From Paracamarosporium sp. OC-R06-R3 (taxonomy: Eukaryota; Ascomycota; Dothideomycetes; Pleosporales; Didymosphaeriaceae): DNA of 64,000 nucleotides. The DNA lies in NCBI GenBank assembly GCA_019828545.1, contig JACVRA010000063.1:451489-515488 (forward strand), read 5' to 3'. The position numbers were made by a program, and so were the translations under genes. The notes beneath the pieces were generated by a model. It was given only the letters and a program-made list of their open reading frames with translations, was not told the origin of the DNA and did not search any database. Positions 24,458-35,173 of this stretch are shown here, in pieces. How positions within the stretch are numbered: the first letter of the stretch is position 1; every line of letters begins with the position of its first letter.

Positions 24458-25613
24458 TTAGAGCTCCATTCTCTCCATCACACCCTCGCTCCACGCGCGC
24501 ACATTGCTCTTCTCGCGGCTGTTCTCTCTAGACATCTCGCGTTCCTTGAGACTCTCCACGTCGCTGTCTCCGTCACTAGACCAATACTCGGCGCCCATGC
24601 TCGTCTCACGGCCCGCCTCCCACTCTTCTTCATCAGCGTCAATTATTTCTCCTGGATGATCAATCACCATGTTGTCCAATTCATCGCTCTCTCCGTACTC
24701 CTCCAGGCCCTTCTTCGCACGATCACCCAACCAGTACTCGGCGCGCTTCCTACTGCCGGCGTTAGAACTAGTTTCGTGTTGAGCTTGTTTGAACCGTGTA
24801 ATAAGAGAAGTGGGTACGGATGGCGAATTTGAAAGGGCAGAGATGCCGCGCAGGTAGAAGTAACACACACGTTTGCGCTCCTTGTTGTACAAGAAGCAGT
24901 GGTGGCTCCAAATGGCGCCATCGTCTGCAAACGGGTCGTCTGAGGGCTCCCAGGCGTAATACTCGCAGTTGGCCATGTCCATTTCGCTGTCCACAAGCTG
25001 CCATGAGCGTGGACTCCATATCGGCGAACCGAGAGGGGTCATGGCGCCAGCAGGAAGGCCCGCGCTGTATACTTGTGGACGAAGGTAGTACATGGTAGTA
25101 TCAACCCTGTGCACAAACGAGTTGCGCGATTCGCGGCGAAACTCATCGGGGTTTAGTGTGTTGGCGAAGTCATAGTCTATGTGTGTCGCGTTGAGTGTCG
25201 CTATGAGGTATGCAAAGGTATGGCGATTGGCGGCCTCGTTAAAACTGCCGAAGGGTGTATCGCGGGCAATGTTGAGCTCCTCGGAGAACTGAGCGGCGGA
25301 TCGTTGCGGGAGGTGCGCGACTGCTGCCAGGAGCTCCTGGTGGCGCTCTTCGAGGGTGCGCTCGATGCGCTTGTACAGCTTCTTATCGCTGCCGGCGGCC
25401 TTGATGGTCCAGACATCGCAGCCGCCGATGACGGCCGAGTCGGGGGTGTCGAAGTTTAGGGCGAGGTTAACCTAGCGAACGGTGAGCAATTGCCGCGCAA
25501 ATATGGTGCCTTGGATGATAGTTACCTCGTGGAGGGCGCAAAGATCAAGGTACTGTCCGGGTCAGCTACTACATCATCGGCGTGCGCTTATCGCAACTCG
25601 GACCCACCTTCAT
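24458..25613 (-). CDS. MAF1: Maf1, negative regulator of RNA polymerase III
   Basis: Exons 25613-25608 (6 bp, ATGAAG), 25552-25526 (27 bp) and 25471-24458, with introns of 55 and 54 bp; 348 residues. Splicing gives MK-YLDLCALHE-VNLALNF, matching the MKYL/LNxAL start of Maf1 homologues. Box A continues with SAVIGGCDVWTIKAAGSDKK, box B is YLIATLNATHIDYDF, and box C is IWSHHCFLYNKERKRVCYFY. The acidic Ser/Glu-rich C-terminus is variable in the family. Maf1 binds RNA polymerase III and represses tRNA and 5S transcription on starvation or TOR inhibition; phosphorylation normally controls its nuclear entry. Identification is secure, including the tiny first exons. Confidence 0.95.
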
Positions 25614-26494
25614 CGTGTCGTTCTCAGACGCTGCTCCGTCGTCTCTGGATCAAGGGCGACGTCGCGTACGGCAGGGCGGCCTTTGGTGACGACGGTCGGG
25701 CCAGGGCAAGCCGGGGCTCGTTATCGGGGTCCTTTGTTCGGGTGGGGTTGACCTGCGTAAGCCGGCACAACGCGTACACACTGCTCCAGGCTGGCTGCGG
25801 AGAGTAGAATGTGCTTGTTGCTCGGCCAGACGCGCGTCTAGCAGGCGCAAGGCATGTGGGAGCGGGCAGCGGGTTGGGTGGTGAGAGGAGGGTGGTGTGA
25901 GTGGCAGCTGCGATGCGGAGGCGGTGATGTTGGCACCTCGTGCTTGGCCCCGCTTCCGGATTGGTCGAGCCGTCCAGCCAACGACGCGACGACAGCGCGC
26001 CGGATGGGGCCTGCGTCCGAGACCATTCGATGAGTTAGAGCACACCACCATGAAGCAAGCAAAGTCAAATCAAGCGCAAAAGCCCCGATGCCATGACATG
26101 AAGATCACGCTCGAGTCCCATGGAACCGCTTGCATCAACCCGAGCCGCACGTGTATCATTGGTAGATAGAGTACATCCATCGCTGCTTGCTCCCCAAGGC
26201 AACGCAGCAGATGGTGCGTTCTCCAAGCATCCCGCAGTCGTTTGCCCGGGTTCCTTGACACGTCATGTTTAGCAGAGTCAATGCCCCAGTCGCCACAAGT
26301 GGTATACCGCATGCCCGTCAATGTCCTCCCTGCCCTTCGCCAAAACGCCTCGAATGCAACTCGTCGTCGATGCTCAGTAGATGCCACTGTCTTTCAGCCG
26401 CCGCTTGAATTCATCTGCGTCCTGCGCACCGGGCGAGTAGGGTCAGTATACGTCTCGAATCATAGTGTAGAAAGCCTGCAATCTGGCACGCGCA
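25614..26494. other. Intergenic: MAF1 promoter and 3' flank of the AP-1 sigma gene
   Basis: 881 bp between two minus-strand genes. No coherent gene or repeat seen. Confidence 0.6.
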
Positions 26495-27180
26495 CTACAT
26501 GATCTTGGTCACGATGTCGTCCTCGGCCTGACACGGGACCAGCGTCAGCAACCGAGCTTCACTTGGAGGAGAGATCGAAGCACCCGTCACTCACCTCCAT
26601 GTCCTCTAGACTGTCCTGTTGTCCTATGCATCGCAGCACGTTTTTCTTGCTGCTCTCTTGCAGCTCCCCAGCAAGCAGGAGCTCGTCGAGGATGAAGTAG
26701 GCCTTCTGGAAGTTGAAGATGATGTCGAGCTCACAGACGTTGCCGTAATACTTGTCCATTTGCTCGACATAGCGGTGGACTATCTCAAGCGCGAGCAGCT
26801 CGTTGTCTGTAGCGTCGCAGCCGGCGATGAAGAAGAGGGACGCATATCGGCGGTAAACAACCTTTGTGTCTATGCTGCCTGTCAGCGCCGGGCTGGGGAT
26901 GCGTGCCGCCATCACCGACCTTTGTACTCGAGGAAATTGCACATGCGGGTCCGGCGAGCAAGCACGAGCTGCGAGACATCCTTTACGATCTTGGCCTTGT
27001 CCTTGGGCGCAAGCGTGGTGAACCACTTGGCGAGGCGCTGCCACAGGTTAGCACGGGAGCTGCATGGCTTGTGGAGACGACGTACGACTTTGCCCTGCCG
27101 CGAGAGCAGGATCAGGTATCTGCATGTGTCAGCCCTCGCTACATGCGCATCTGAGGTGGGAGAGCTCACTTGATGGCCAT
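26495..27180 (-). CDS. APS1: AP-1 clathrin adaptor complex, sigma subunit
   Basis: Five exons: 27180-27170, 27119-27086, 27037-26920, 26869-26595 and 26527-26495, introns 48-67 bp, all GT-AG. The product is 156 residues, the normal size for small adaptins. Reassembly gives [24 protein letters not shown], then [40 protein letters not shown], and the signature [20 protein letters not shown] followed by [19 protein letters not shown]. These are near-invariant for the sigma-1 type. The intron before DTKVVY uses the second of two AG sites (GCATAG), which restores the conserved Asp. It acts in clathrin vesicle formation at the trans-Golgi and endosomes. Divergent from the GCLM gene with a 378 bp shared promoter. 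Confidence 0.95.
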
Positions 27181-27558
27181 GGTGGTCGGGGGTTACTGGA
27201 GATGGGCAGTGGCCTGTAGAAAAACGGAGGTTCGGGCGGCCACAGACCAGCCAACCAGCCCCGCGCAAACGTCAGTGCGCTCTCATGGCACCCCGCCAAA
27301 CACTTTCCCTTCATAACCGTCTTCAACCTGTGACTTGCTCGAAGCACTCTGCTCCACTCTGCTGCAGGCATAGACACGCGACGCGATCCAGTACGCGCCT
27401 GCAATTGGCCTCCATCCGTGCCTGCTTACAAACACCATTCTCCCTCCATCTCCGGCGTGTCTGTCCTCCATCCTGGACTTGCTTTCCTCGGGAAAACGTT
27501 ACTTGCATATACGAGTCGCAACGAAGCAGGGAGACTCATACAAGTCTATACACGCACC
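27181..27558. promoter_or_regulatory. Bidirectional promoter region between APS1 and the GCLM gene
   Basis: 378 bp between divergent start codons; C/T-rich stretches on the plus strand close to the GCLM start. No specific site claimed. Confidence 0.5.
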
Positions 27559-28567
27559 ATGAAGCTCATACTATCCACCTCGTACGTCCTTCGCATCTTG
27601 CCCGCCAACTTCCCACTTACCTTGCCATCTCAGAAACATCATGTCAGGCGGCCCCTCCGTGATACGGCGGCATGCATTCGAGAAGTCAAACACTGAACTC
27701 ACCTCCTCTCTCCGTGCAAACTTTGCCGCCCACCAGTCCTCTCCTCCCACACCTACCACCAACGGCAACACCACGGCACCCATCTCAAAGCCACCCTTCA
27801 AGTCATGGACAACTCGACAAGAAGACATCTTGTGGGTACCCGCCCACACTCCTTCACCTCTCTCAGAGCCTCGCGAGTCCTACGACATAACAGTCAAATT
27901 ATTCTATCTGCCAAACGTACCCGCTGACACAAGATGCGTCCAAACCCGAGAAGCTATCGACCTCGTCCTAAAAGAGCTGGGCACGTCCTCAATCGACCTA
28001 CTTATCGTATCCTTCCCAGGAATATCCTTTGATGCGGATGATGAGGAGTCCGATCTTGATGATCCGCCATCCGCCCCAGACTCCCTCACTGAACACGACG
28101 GTGATGCGGACGGCGCGCCAGAAGATATAGACACCATCGTGACCACCTGGCGTACGCTGGAAAAACTGCATGAAGAAGGACTGGTGAGCAAGCTGGGCAT
28201 CGCGGAATTTGGGTGCAGCAGGTTGGAAAAGTTTCTACCCCAGACCAACGTCAAGCCTAGCGTCGACCAGATCAATGTTAGAGATTGCTGTGTGGTGCCC
28301 AAACCGCTGATTCTGTACGCGAAGCAACAGAAGATTGAACTTCTGACGCACAATGACTGCACAAACGTGCTCCCTCGAGGTACACTACGGGATATACTAG
28401 GATCGGGAGAAAAGGGTGTCGGTGTGCTTGCAGGCGAGCATAATGATGGTGAAAGGCTAAGAGGAGAGGTGCAGCCGCAATGGGTGGTCAAGTATACGGC
28501 TGTCGTAAAAGATCGAGGGGTAGTGGAGAGTAAAGGGTACTTTGCTGTTGCGGAGTTGAGGAATTAG
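27559..28567 (+). CDS. Glutamate-cysteine ligase modifier (regulatory) subunit, aldo/keto-reductase fold
   Basis: Exons 27559-27581 and 27634-28567 (52 bp intron with GTACGT donor and CAG acceptor); 318 residues. The join gives MKLILSTSNIMSGGPSVIRR, an N-terminus shared by fungal GCLM-type proteins. The middle part reads like a degenerate aldo/keto reductase barrel: IDLVLKELGTSSIDLLIVSFPG, then TWRTLEKLHEEGLVSKLGIAEF and INVRDCCVVPKPLILYAKQQKIELLTHND (shown in parts; together they follow the AKR order). An acidic insertion lies between them. The subunit raises glutathione synthesis by binding the catalytic ligase. Confidence is high for the family; I have not named a gene symbol because fungal naming varies. 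Confidence 0.88.
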
Positions 28568-28669
28568 TCAACATCGGTCGATATCCTGAACGGTTGCTAA
28601 GGCTCAGTGCAGTCCCTGCAAATTCGCTAAAGTGCGAGGTTACTTGACTACCTCCGCAATGGATTTCTA

Positions 28670-29098
28670 CTAATACACGATCTGGCTCGCCCAACACTCC
28701 ACGCATTCCTCCCCTAGCCCTTTACGCACCAATGGACCCCCACAACACCAGCATAAGCCGGCGAACATATCTGAGTTGAAGTCATGAGGGAACTGCAGTG
28801 TTGTCTTTTTAGGCAACCCATGTGGTACGTTCTTGGAAGACTTTAGTGAACCTTCTGGCGACCTCTGCGCTGTTGGGTACGGCGTCATTGAGCGTGTAGG
28901 GTGGGAGTGCAGTGGCTGTAGCCGTGCTTTTGCATCGACAAAGATGGTGCTTTCTTGGCGAGAGGTGTTGGTTTGCATGGATCTGTCATGGTGTAGAAAA
29001 GCTTGTTGTTCAGAGTCCCGAGGAGACGTTTCGGGCCGCTCTGGGGGCGGTGGAAGGCCGTCATTCAGGTCTGATTTTAGTATATTGGTCATGTCCAT
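28670..29098 (-). CDS. Small protein with a C-terminal Cys cluster, unknown function
   Basis: Single open frame of 142 residues starting MDMTNILKSDL. The first 100 residues are polar and probably disordered. The last 30 contain CWCCGG followed by ECVECW, a C-x2-C / C-x2-C-like spacing that could form a small zinc ribbon or a metal knuckle. Tail-to-tail with the GCLM gene, whose stop is about 100 bp away. No named family is recognised. The clustered Cys residues and clean start support a real gene, but an upstream exon cannot be excluded. Confidence 0.55.
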   Translation of the reverse strand: MDMTNILKSDLNDGLPPPPERPETSPRDSEQQAFLHHDRSMQTNTSRQESTIFVDAKARLQPLHSHPTRSMTPYPTAQRSPEGSLKSSKNVPHGLPKKTTLQFPHDFNSDMFAGLCWCCGGPLVRKGLGEECVECWASQIVY

Positions 29099-29467
29099 AG
29101 TTAGACTTCGTAGGTTGGGGCGTGGTCTGCCGTGAACGTTGTCACGAATGGGGCGTGTGTTAGAATATGAACTATGGTAGCTATATATGCGGACAATAGT
29201 TAATAAATCATATCGTGAATATGGTACCGCGAAGCAAATAATGAATGGTTTTACATGTCAAAAGTACGTGATGGATAGGGAAATCACAAATCTTTAGTTG
29301 CCTAAGCGTCACAAACTTCTATTTAGCATACCATCATCATACGAGTATAAGATACGTGACACATGCTACACTACGACAAACAATATTGAGCATCCATATT
29401 AGCGATCTACAAATAATACACATAGATGATTACCTTAATAGACACCCCTTGAATCACACCACAACTC
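29099..29467. other. AT-rich intergenic spacer
   Basis: 369 bp, AT-rich, between two minus-strand genes. Nothing else identified. Confidence 0.55.
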
Positions 29468-31396
29468 TTAGCCTTTCACGTCCCTACCAATGTAGACCAC
29501 CTTCTTCCGGTAGTCTGGGAGATCTTCCTCGTTCTTGATCGGAAATTTCTTCACCGCCTCATTCGCCCGGATGATCGCTTCTCTAGCTCCATCCCACGTC
29601 TTCCGCTTTCCTGTCTCGAAGTAGCGGAATGCATGCGCTGTCTCTATTCCGTTGTTCATGAGATAGCTCATCTTTGGATCCTTAAACCAGAATTTCCACC
29701 CTTTAACCCCCCACCCGAGATTTTCCATTCCCGTGCCCGCCGCTTCATGCAAGAATCCCTGGAACTCCCAACTCTTCACCATACTCTTGTCGAAGCTGCC
29801 TTCTGTCTTGTCAAGGGCGTAGCAGGAGGCCAACCACGCGTGGTGTTTGTCTACATCTGATTCCATTGTGCTGAGGGAAGGGAGCGGGTGCACGTTGCGG
29901 AAGATGTTGGATACAGCCATGGATTGTACATCATTGAAGGAGAAACCGTTATTTTTGCCGTAGGCGGAGTGGCACAGAAGTGCCATCGAGTCGGCGTATT
30001 TGGGCGGGAAGATGTTGTGCCAAAGTCGCGGAAACTCTGGTCCAGCATGATTGGATGGCCGACTGGTTTCAAGGAAGGGTACGACGGTCAGATCGGCGGC
30101 ATAGCCTGTTGCGCAGATGACAGCATCCACATCTTCGATTACAGTTCCGTCCGTAAGTTCGATACTGTGTGGACCAAGGAATCGCTTTATCCCGTGCAAC
30201 GACGTGATTTTCCCGGCTCTGAGCAAAGGGATGATGGTGTCGCTAGCTCCAGGTAGACTCAGTGCTATGCTAGGACTAGGCAGAATGCGCCACTCTGGAT
30301 CCAAGTCGCCCCAGGTTTTGCGCATGAGATAGTTCAATGCTTTATCGCTTAACCACTGTGCTACAGAGGGGAAGTAGCGTTGCAGGAGGAACCCAGTTTG
30401 GCGGCGTCGCCAGCTGAGCAGTAGATCTGCGGGTGTGTTATCTCGCCAAGTAGGGAATACATACATCCCCCGCCGATGAGAGAGGTATATCTTTGAAGCG
30501 TAGGGTAAGATGTTGTTTATCACGTCTGAGGCGGTACTAGACATGCCGACCATGACGACGTTCTTGCCCTTGTATTTCTCCACGCTGATGTGTTTAGCAA
30601 GCCTATAATGGTTGTGTGGCATGAAAGGGGACAGGTGCTTACTCTTCTGGTCGGAATTGTTGCGCGTGCATGAGGATACCTTGGAACTTCTCTTCGGCTT
30701 CGAATTTCGGTATTTGCGGATATGTCTGGTACCCGTGACAGAGAGCTACTTTGTCAAATTCTTCGACTTTGATTTTCCCGTCGGTTAGGAGTTCGACACG
30801 CCATCTTGTGTCGTCTTCGTTGCGGCCGACTTTCTTTAGTGACGTGTCAAAGACGATGTCCTTGAGCAGATCGAAATGTTTCGCATAGGACTCCATGAAC
30901 TCTTGGAATTGTGCTTGCTACATCCGGAAACACACATCGTAAGTACCCACCCCCAAAAGTCTAGCAGTTGTATACGAACCGTTAGATGTGGTGGGTAGTC
31001 TGGCAGGCGTGTCAGTAAGTAATACTATCCGCTCATCAAAGTAAAAGTAAACTTACGGTCTGGCATTGGAAAGTCAGACATGCCGCAAGTATACTTGCTA
31101 ATCAGCGCTCGCGTAGCTGTTCATATTTCTGTTAGCTATCACTCGTTCCACACAGGATCAATAACTCACAAGGTAACGCTGTGGTCATTGAAGGGTCCTT
31201 CGTATATGCCCACAAACCCCCAACCTGCTTTCGGCGTTCGAAACATGTAACCTTGAACCCATCCTCCCGCAGAGTTTTGAGCATAGACAGTCCGCAAGCT
31301 CCTGTGAGCTTCGTAGTCAGCTATGTATCTTTTCTTTTGTTAACTAGATGTTTGTCTCTCACCAGCGCCTATGACAGCAACTGTTTGCTGAGCCAT
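29468..31396 (-). CDS. Flavin-containing monooxygenase (FMO/BVMO-type)
   Basis: Six exons: 31396-31363, 31301-31170, 31116-31057, 30999-30980 (20 bp), 30917-30643 and 30602-29468; 551 residues. Splicing rebuilds the FAD site VAVIGAGACGLSML at the N-terminus. The class signature FxGxxxHxxxF is present as FQGILMHAQQF, the NADPH-binding GxSxxA as VVMVGMSSTASD, and the ATG motif as VICATGY. Length is normal for fungal FMOs. These enzymes oxygenate N or S atoms of soft nucleophiles, or act as Baeyer-Villiger enzymes, using NADPH and O2; the substrate here is not predictable. The donor of the 20 bp exon is weak (GTTCGT), but only this join keeps the frame. Confidence 0.92.
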
Positions 31397-32709
31397 ATTG
31401 GTAGGTTTGAGCAACGCTCCCGTGTACAGCATCGATAGTCGTTTCCGGGAGAAAGTGAATTTGAAACCGACCACGCATATGAACATCCAACGGCACAACA
31501 CATGTACGGCATGCTGAAGGAGCTGGCAGAAGGGATAGCGCTTACTGCGGCACAGTGCACTGGGTTGCAGCTATGCCAAGGTTGGGCTAGATTGATCGCT
31601 CGCGCTGACCAATCACATTTCGTTTGACTGTTGGATTTGGGGCCAGAAGCTGCCCGACATTGTCGGTATCTTCAATATGATGACCCGATACTATAATTTC
31701 ACCAGAAGCTTGTCTTCTGTACTTACATTATGTATCGCTGATACTTCTATCTTCTTTACTCGATATAGTTTCTGTCATATACGCAGCGTGTGTGATGACG
31801 CAGCTGCTCTTGCACCATTTGGTAGTAGAGGTGCAGCCTGCTATTCAACCGGCATCATCTTGCGACAACAAGTCTGACTACTCACGCATCCTCTGGGCGG
31901 AACCACAAGATCTCCGAGGTTGTCTTGCGTAACGCAGTTCCCAGAATCATGAGTGACCGGGGTGTCTCCTAATGTTGGATAGGTTATGTCCAAGTTAAGA
32001 CGAAGGCATAAAACACGGAGGTTACCCAATTGCACTCACGCTCACAATGCCTTGAAAGGGCAGCTCCTAGTTATAAGGGATTGTTGTTTGCTTGACAACA
32101 TACGGTTCCAGGACAATATCTCTTGGTCTGTGACGAGGCTTCGAGCCATGTCATCTAATCTGATAAGATACCTTATTATAGCCTACACTACGCTTAATCT
32201 GAATAGGAGAGAAGTTTCGACTAGAGATAGGATATATTTGCACAGCTATAAAAGGAGAAGTAGGACCTAAGGAGTCTCATAGTTGAGGTGATTGGATGTG
32301 TGCATATACTCTACTGCCGAAATGTACCACGGTAATGATTCTTCAGCTGAGTTAGTCGAAAATAGTTGGTGACATTCGTCTAATATTCAACATTATTTAA
32401 TCAGTTTTATAGTCGCGCGAGGATATCAACGTTTCGATCAAATGATCTTCAAGCTGATGTGATCTTGGTGACCGCCTTGGACGTGACGTACACCTGGCAT
32501 GGAGTTCAGTCCATAACGGTCAAGCCAGTAGCTGACTGGTACTTCCCGGCGCCTTCCGCTCGCTCAAAGTTCCTAATTAGTAATCGGCCTAACCCGGTTA
32601 ACTGGTTTGGGTCGAAACCTACGTACTCATTGTCATTGATACTGATGAGGTCCAGCCGTCATTCCATATTGCTCTCTTCTTTTTCGCACTCCAGGTCTAA
32701 TAGAAATCA
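31397..32709. other. Gene-free spacer with an AT/TA-rich relic
   Basis: 1.3 kb. The part near the FMO start contains a CCAAT-type sequence (GACCAATCAC at about 31607). From about 32040 to 32420 the sequence becomes rich in TA and broken in all frames, the look of a RIP-mutated transposon remnant. No intact mobile-element gene remains. Confidence 0.5.
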
Positions 32710-33301
32710 ATGGCTATCAACAAACTTGTTTTATTGTTCACCTTCGCAGCTGCGAGTGCTTGTGCTCCATCAACTTGCACCTTTGTACCGTCAATGAATG
32801 CCACAGCTACGAACTATCCCGGTTCACCTTTCCTCAACACAACTAATCCCTACCCGTACGATATTTCTACTCTGACCGGTGTTCCTATTGCATCAATCTG
32901 CACATCTCAGACTGAGAACCGAACGGCCGAACTTGCATGCGCACGCTCGTACATCGACGCCATCGACGAGCAACTTGCATTTCTTTATGCACGCAGATTG
33001 GGCTATGCGGCTGTGGCTGGTGCTAGCAAGTTCGCAACTAATACAAGTTTGAACGATCCTTCTAGGAACGATATTGTAGCAGAAGGCATGGCTGCCAAGG
33101 TTTTGAAGGTGAGTGATATGGTAGAAGCATGCAAGCTGGCGTTTCCTGATTACTAGACAGTACGGCGGGACCGAGGCTGCTGGGAGAGTGATGGGCGGAG
33201 AAGGGTGTATGATATATGCGGCGTTGGATTACGAGGTTGAAATCATACAAAAGGATTGTGACAGTCAATTTACGGTGGATGTGACGAGGGTGTGCGAGTA
33301 G
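32710..33301 (+). CDS. Secreted chorismate-mutase-like protein (AroQ fold), effector candidate
   Basis: Exons 32710-33108 and 33161-33301, with a 52 bp intron (GTGAGT donor, ACAG acceptor, phase 0); 179 residues. A signal peptide (MAINKLVLLFTFAAASACA) is followed by an N-glycosylation-rich segment with Cys residues. The core ACARSYIDAIDEQLAFL, then YARRLGY, GASKFA and NDPSRND reproduces the AroQ order: I-D-x-I-D-x-x-L helix, an Arg, a Lys, then D-x-x-R. The second exon adds three more Cys and a long helix. Secreted AroQ mutases of pathogens divert chorismate in host tissue. Whether the active site is complete cannot be settled; the final Gln equivalent is uncertain. Reading through the intron gives a shorter 148-residue form. 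Confidence 0.72.
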
Positions 33302-34043
33302 GCTAGTTCGCTTTATCCTAGGCTCACTCTCCTGCAAGTAGCATCCAGTACCTTCTTGAATCATTCGATCGTACTGTGAAGAGAAACGTCTTCAAACTGA
33401 AAGATATTGTACATATGAGCGGATAGCAAAGTAATGACTCGAACAGCTTCCGGTAGGTTTCTCAACGACCGGTTCTTATGGTCAGTCAAGCTCGTAGCAG
33501 TGAGTGTGCGTGGGCGGTGTATGGGCTGCAGTCCAGGAACCAGGTCTGCGGAGAGACCAAGGCTGCATACCCGTACGGTATCCTGGGGTCAATCAGGCGT
33601 CGGCGGAGGTTGGAGCTGGAAGCTGCCTGTTTTGGGACGAGGTGGCGGCGGGCTGCAACGGTGCGGCCCACACGACGGTGCCGTGTTTCCGAGCTGAGGC
33701 GTGTGCGCCAACGTCAGGTCGGCAACATTCACACTGGAACCATGACAGACGGTGAATGCGACCAAAGCAGCAGACAAGTGCGAGTGCCCGCCGCAGGGAC
33801 CCAAGGCGGTCGTCGGATGAACGATGAATGGGCACGCACGTGCCACTCCCGCCAAGCGCGCTAGCCAGCTGAAAACATTCCGGCCAGCTACGTCACGTTT
33901 CTCTCCTTCCCTCCGCGTTGCACAGTCTCGTGTGCCCCATGGCTCCGTATCCTCGGACATCTCCCACAGCCCGCTAGCTTACATAGGCCATGCAGCCCTG
34001 ACGTTCCGGTGGACTCGCCGTCGACCTTGCACGGCCTGTGAAC
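33302..34043. other. Intergenic spacer
   Basis: 742 bp, GC-richer than the preceding spacer. It holds the promoter of the DUF7702 gene. The overlapping frames on both strands look like chance. Confidence 0.5.
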
Positions 34044-35173
34044 ATGGCAATAGGGAGGAGCTTGGCGTACGGAGCTACCGTCAACATCATCACGCTCATC
34101 ATTTACTTCATATACTTCTGCATTGCTGTATGGCTTTCGATTCGCCAGGGCCTGGGTCACAATTTCCCCTGGATGTGCATGATCATCCTGTCTCTCTGCC
34201 GCCTTACCCAGGTTGTCCCTCTTCCAGCCAGCGCCTGGCTCTGTACCGCTAACACACACAGGTGGCGCTCGATCTTGCAGCAACCGTCATATATCCTGAA
34301 ACCAAACTTTCAAACACCACCCTGGAGACCGGCGTTGCCATACTCACCGAAATCAGCTTGACCCCGCTGTTCATGTCAACCGCAAGTGTGCTCAACATGA
34401 CATCTGGACCAAAAGGGCGCCGCATGCAGTGGGTCCTGCTTCTTCTGTATATTCCTCTTATAATTTCGCTCGTCCTGATCGTCGCCGGAGGTATCGACCC
34501 GGCTTCCCGCGATGGACCTACCTTTGCAGCAACCGAATCGACCAAAGCTGGCATTGTTCTGTACTGTACTTGTTTCATCATACTAATATGGGCGACTACC
34601 ATCATAGCGGCGCGTCTGTATCTTGCAAGCCCGCTCGAAGTCAAGATCTTGACCACCGTTGTCCTCAGCCTGCCTTTCTTTCTAGTTGATGTGGTATATA
34701 TGATGTGCTTTGCTTTTGAAGGCAAACGTCAACGTCAGCGGTTTAATGTCATCAGCGGAGACGTCACGATACAACTTTGCATGTAAGTCAAACATTCCTT
34801 GTGGAGCATTCTGGACATGTCCATTGTCTCCGCTGCCGTACTTGCTATCCTATTGCACCGGCTTGAAAATTCATGCGCACGCTCTGGCGTGTGCGAGTGC
34901 ATTTTCTCGTGTACAAGCTTATCACCTGACAGGCAAGTTATTATGGAGTATATCATCGTGGGTCTGTACCTTGGACTGGGCCTGAAGATCCCAGACAAAG
35001 CTGCTAAGCTGAAGGAGAAAGTCATAGGAGATCGTGACTATGAACAATTGAGAGAGACATTTCTCTGGAAAATGTACGAAGCAGGCTCCGCTACAGTGGC
35101 TGTAGTCGTGATGCCTGGGCTGAGATTTGCACACTGGATGTTGGGGAGGATACTTCGCTCGGGCGCGTCATGA
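34044..35173 (+). CDS. Multi-spanning membrane protein, DUF7702 type
   Basis: Exons 34044-34211, 34262-34782 and 34933-35173 give 309 residues. The first intron (50 bp) joins LCRLTQ to VALDLAA; the second (150 bp) joins LCM to QVIMEYIIVG, both in frame. About six to seven hydrophobic segments are visible: residues near 12-32, 40-60, 72-100, 120-142, 165-190, 200-220 and 247-265. The pattern and sequence MCMIILSLCRLTQ and MEYIIVGLYLGLGL fit the fungal DUF7702 family, integral membrane proteins of unknown function related in layout to rhodopsin-like fungal proteins. The unusually long second intron could hide an alternative exon. Lies between two genes for secreted proteins. Confidence 0.75.

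Noticed and set aside
26870..26919. Upstream AG (CTGACAG) as the acceptor for the third AP-1 sigma intron
   Set aside because: It would insert extra residues and break the invariant [12 protein letters not shown] block; the later GCATAG restores it.
33434..33960. Several overlapping 80-130 codon frames on both strands
   Set aside because: All overlap each other in a GC-rich spacer, with no start context or motif favouring any.
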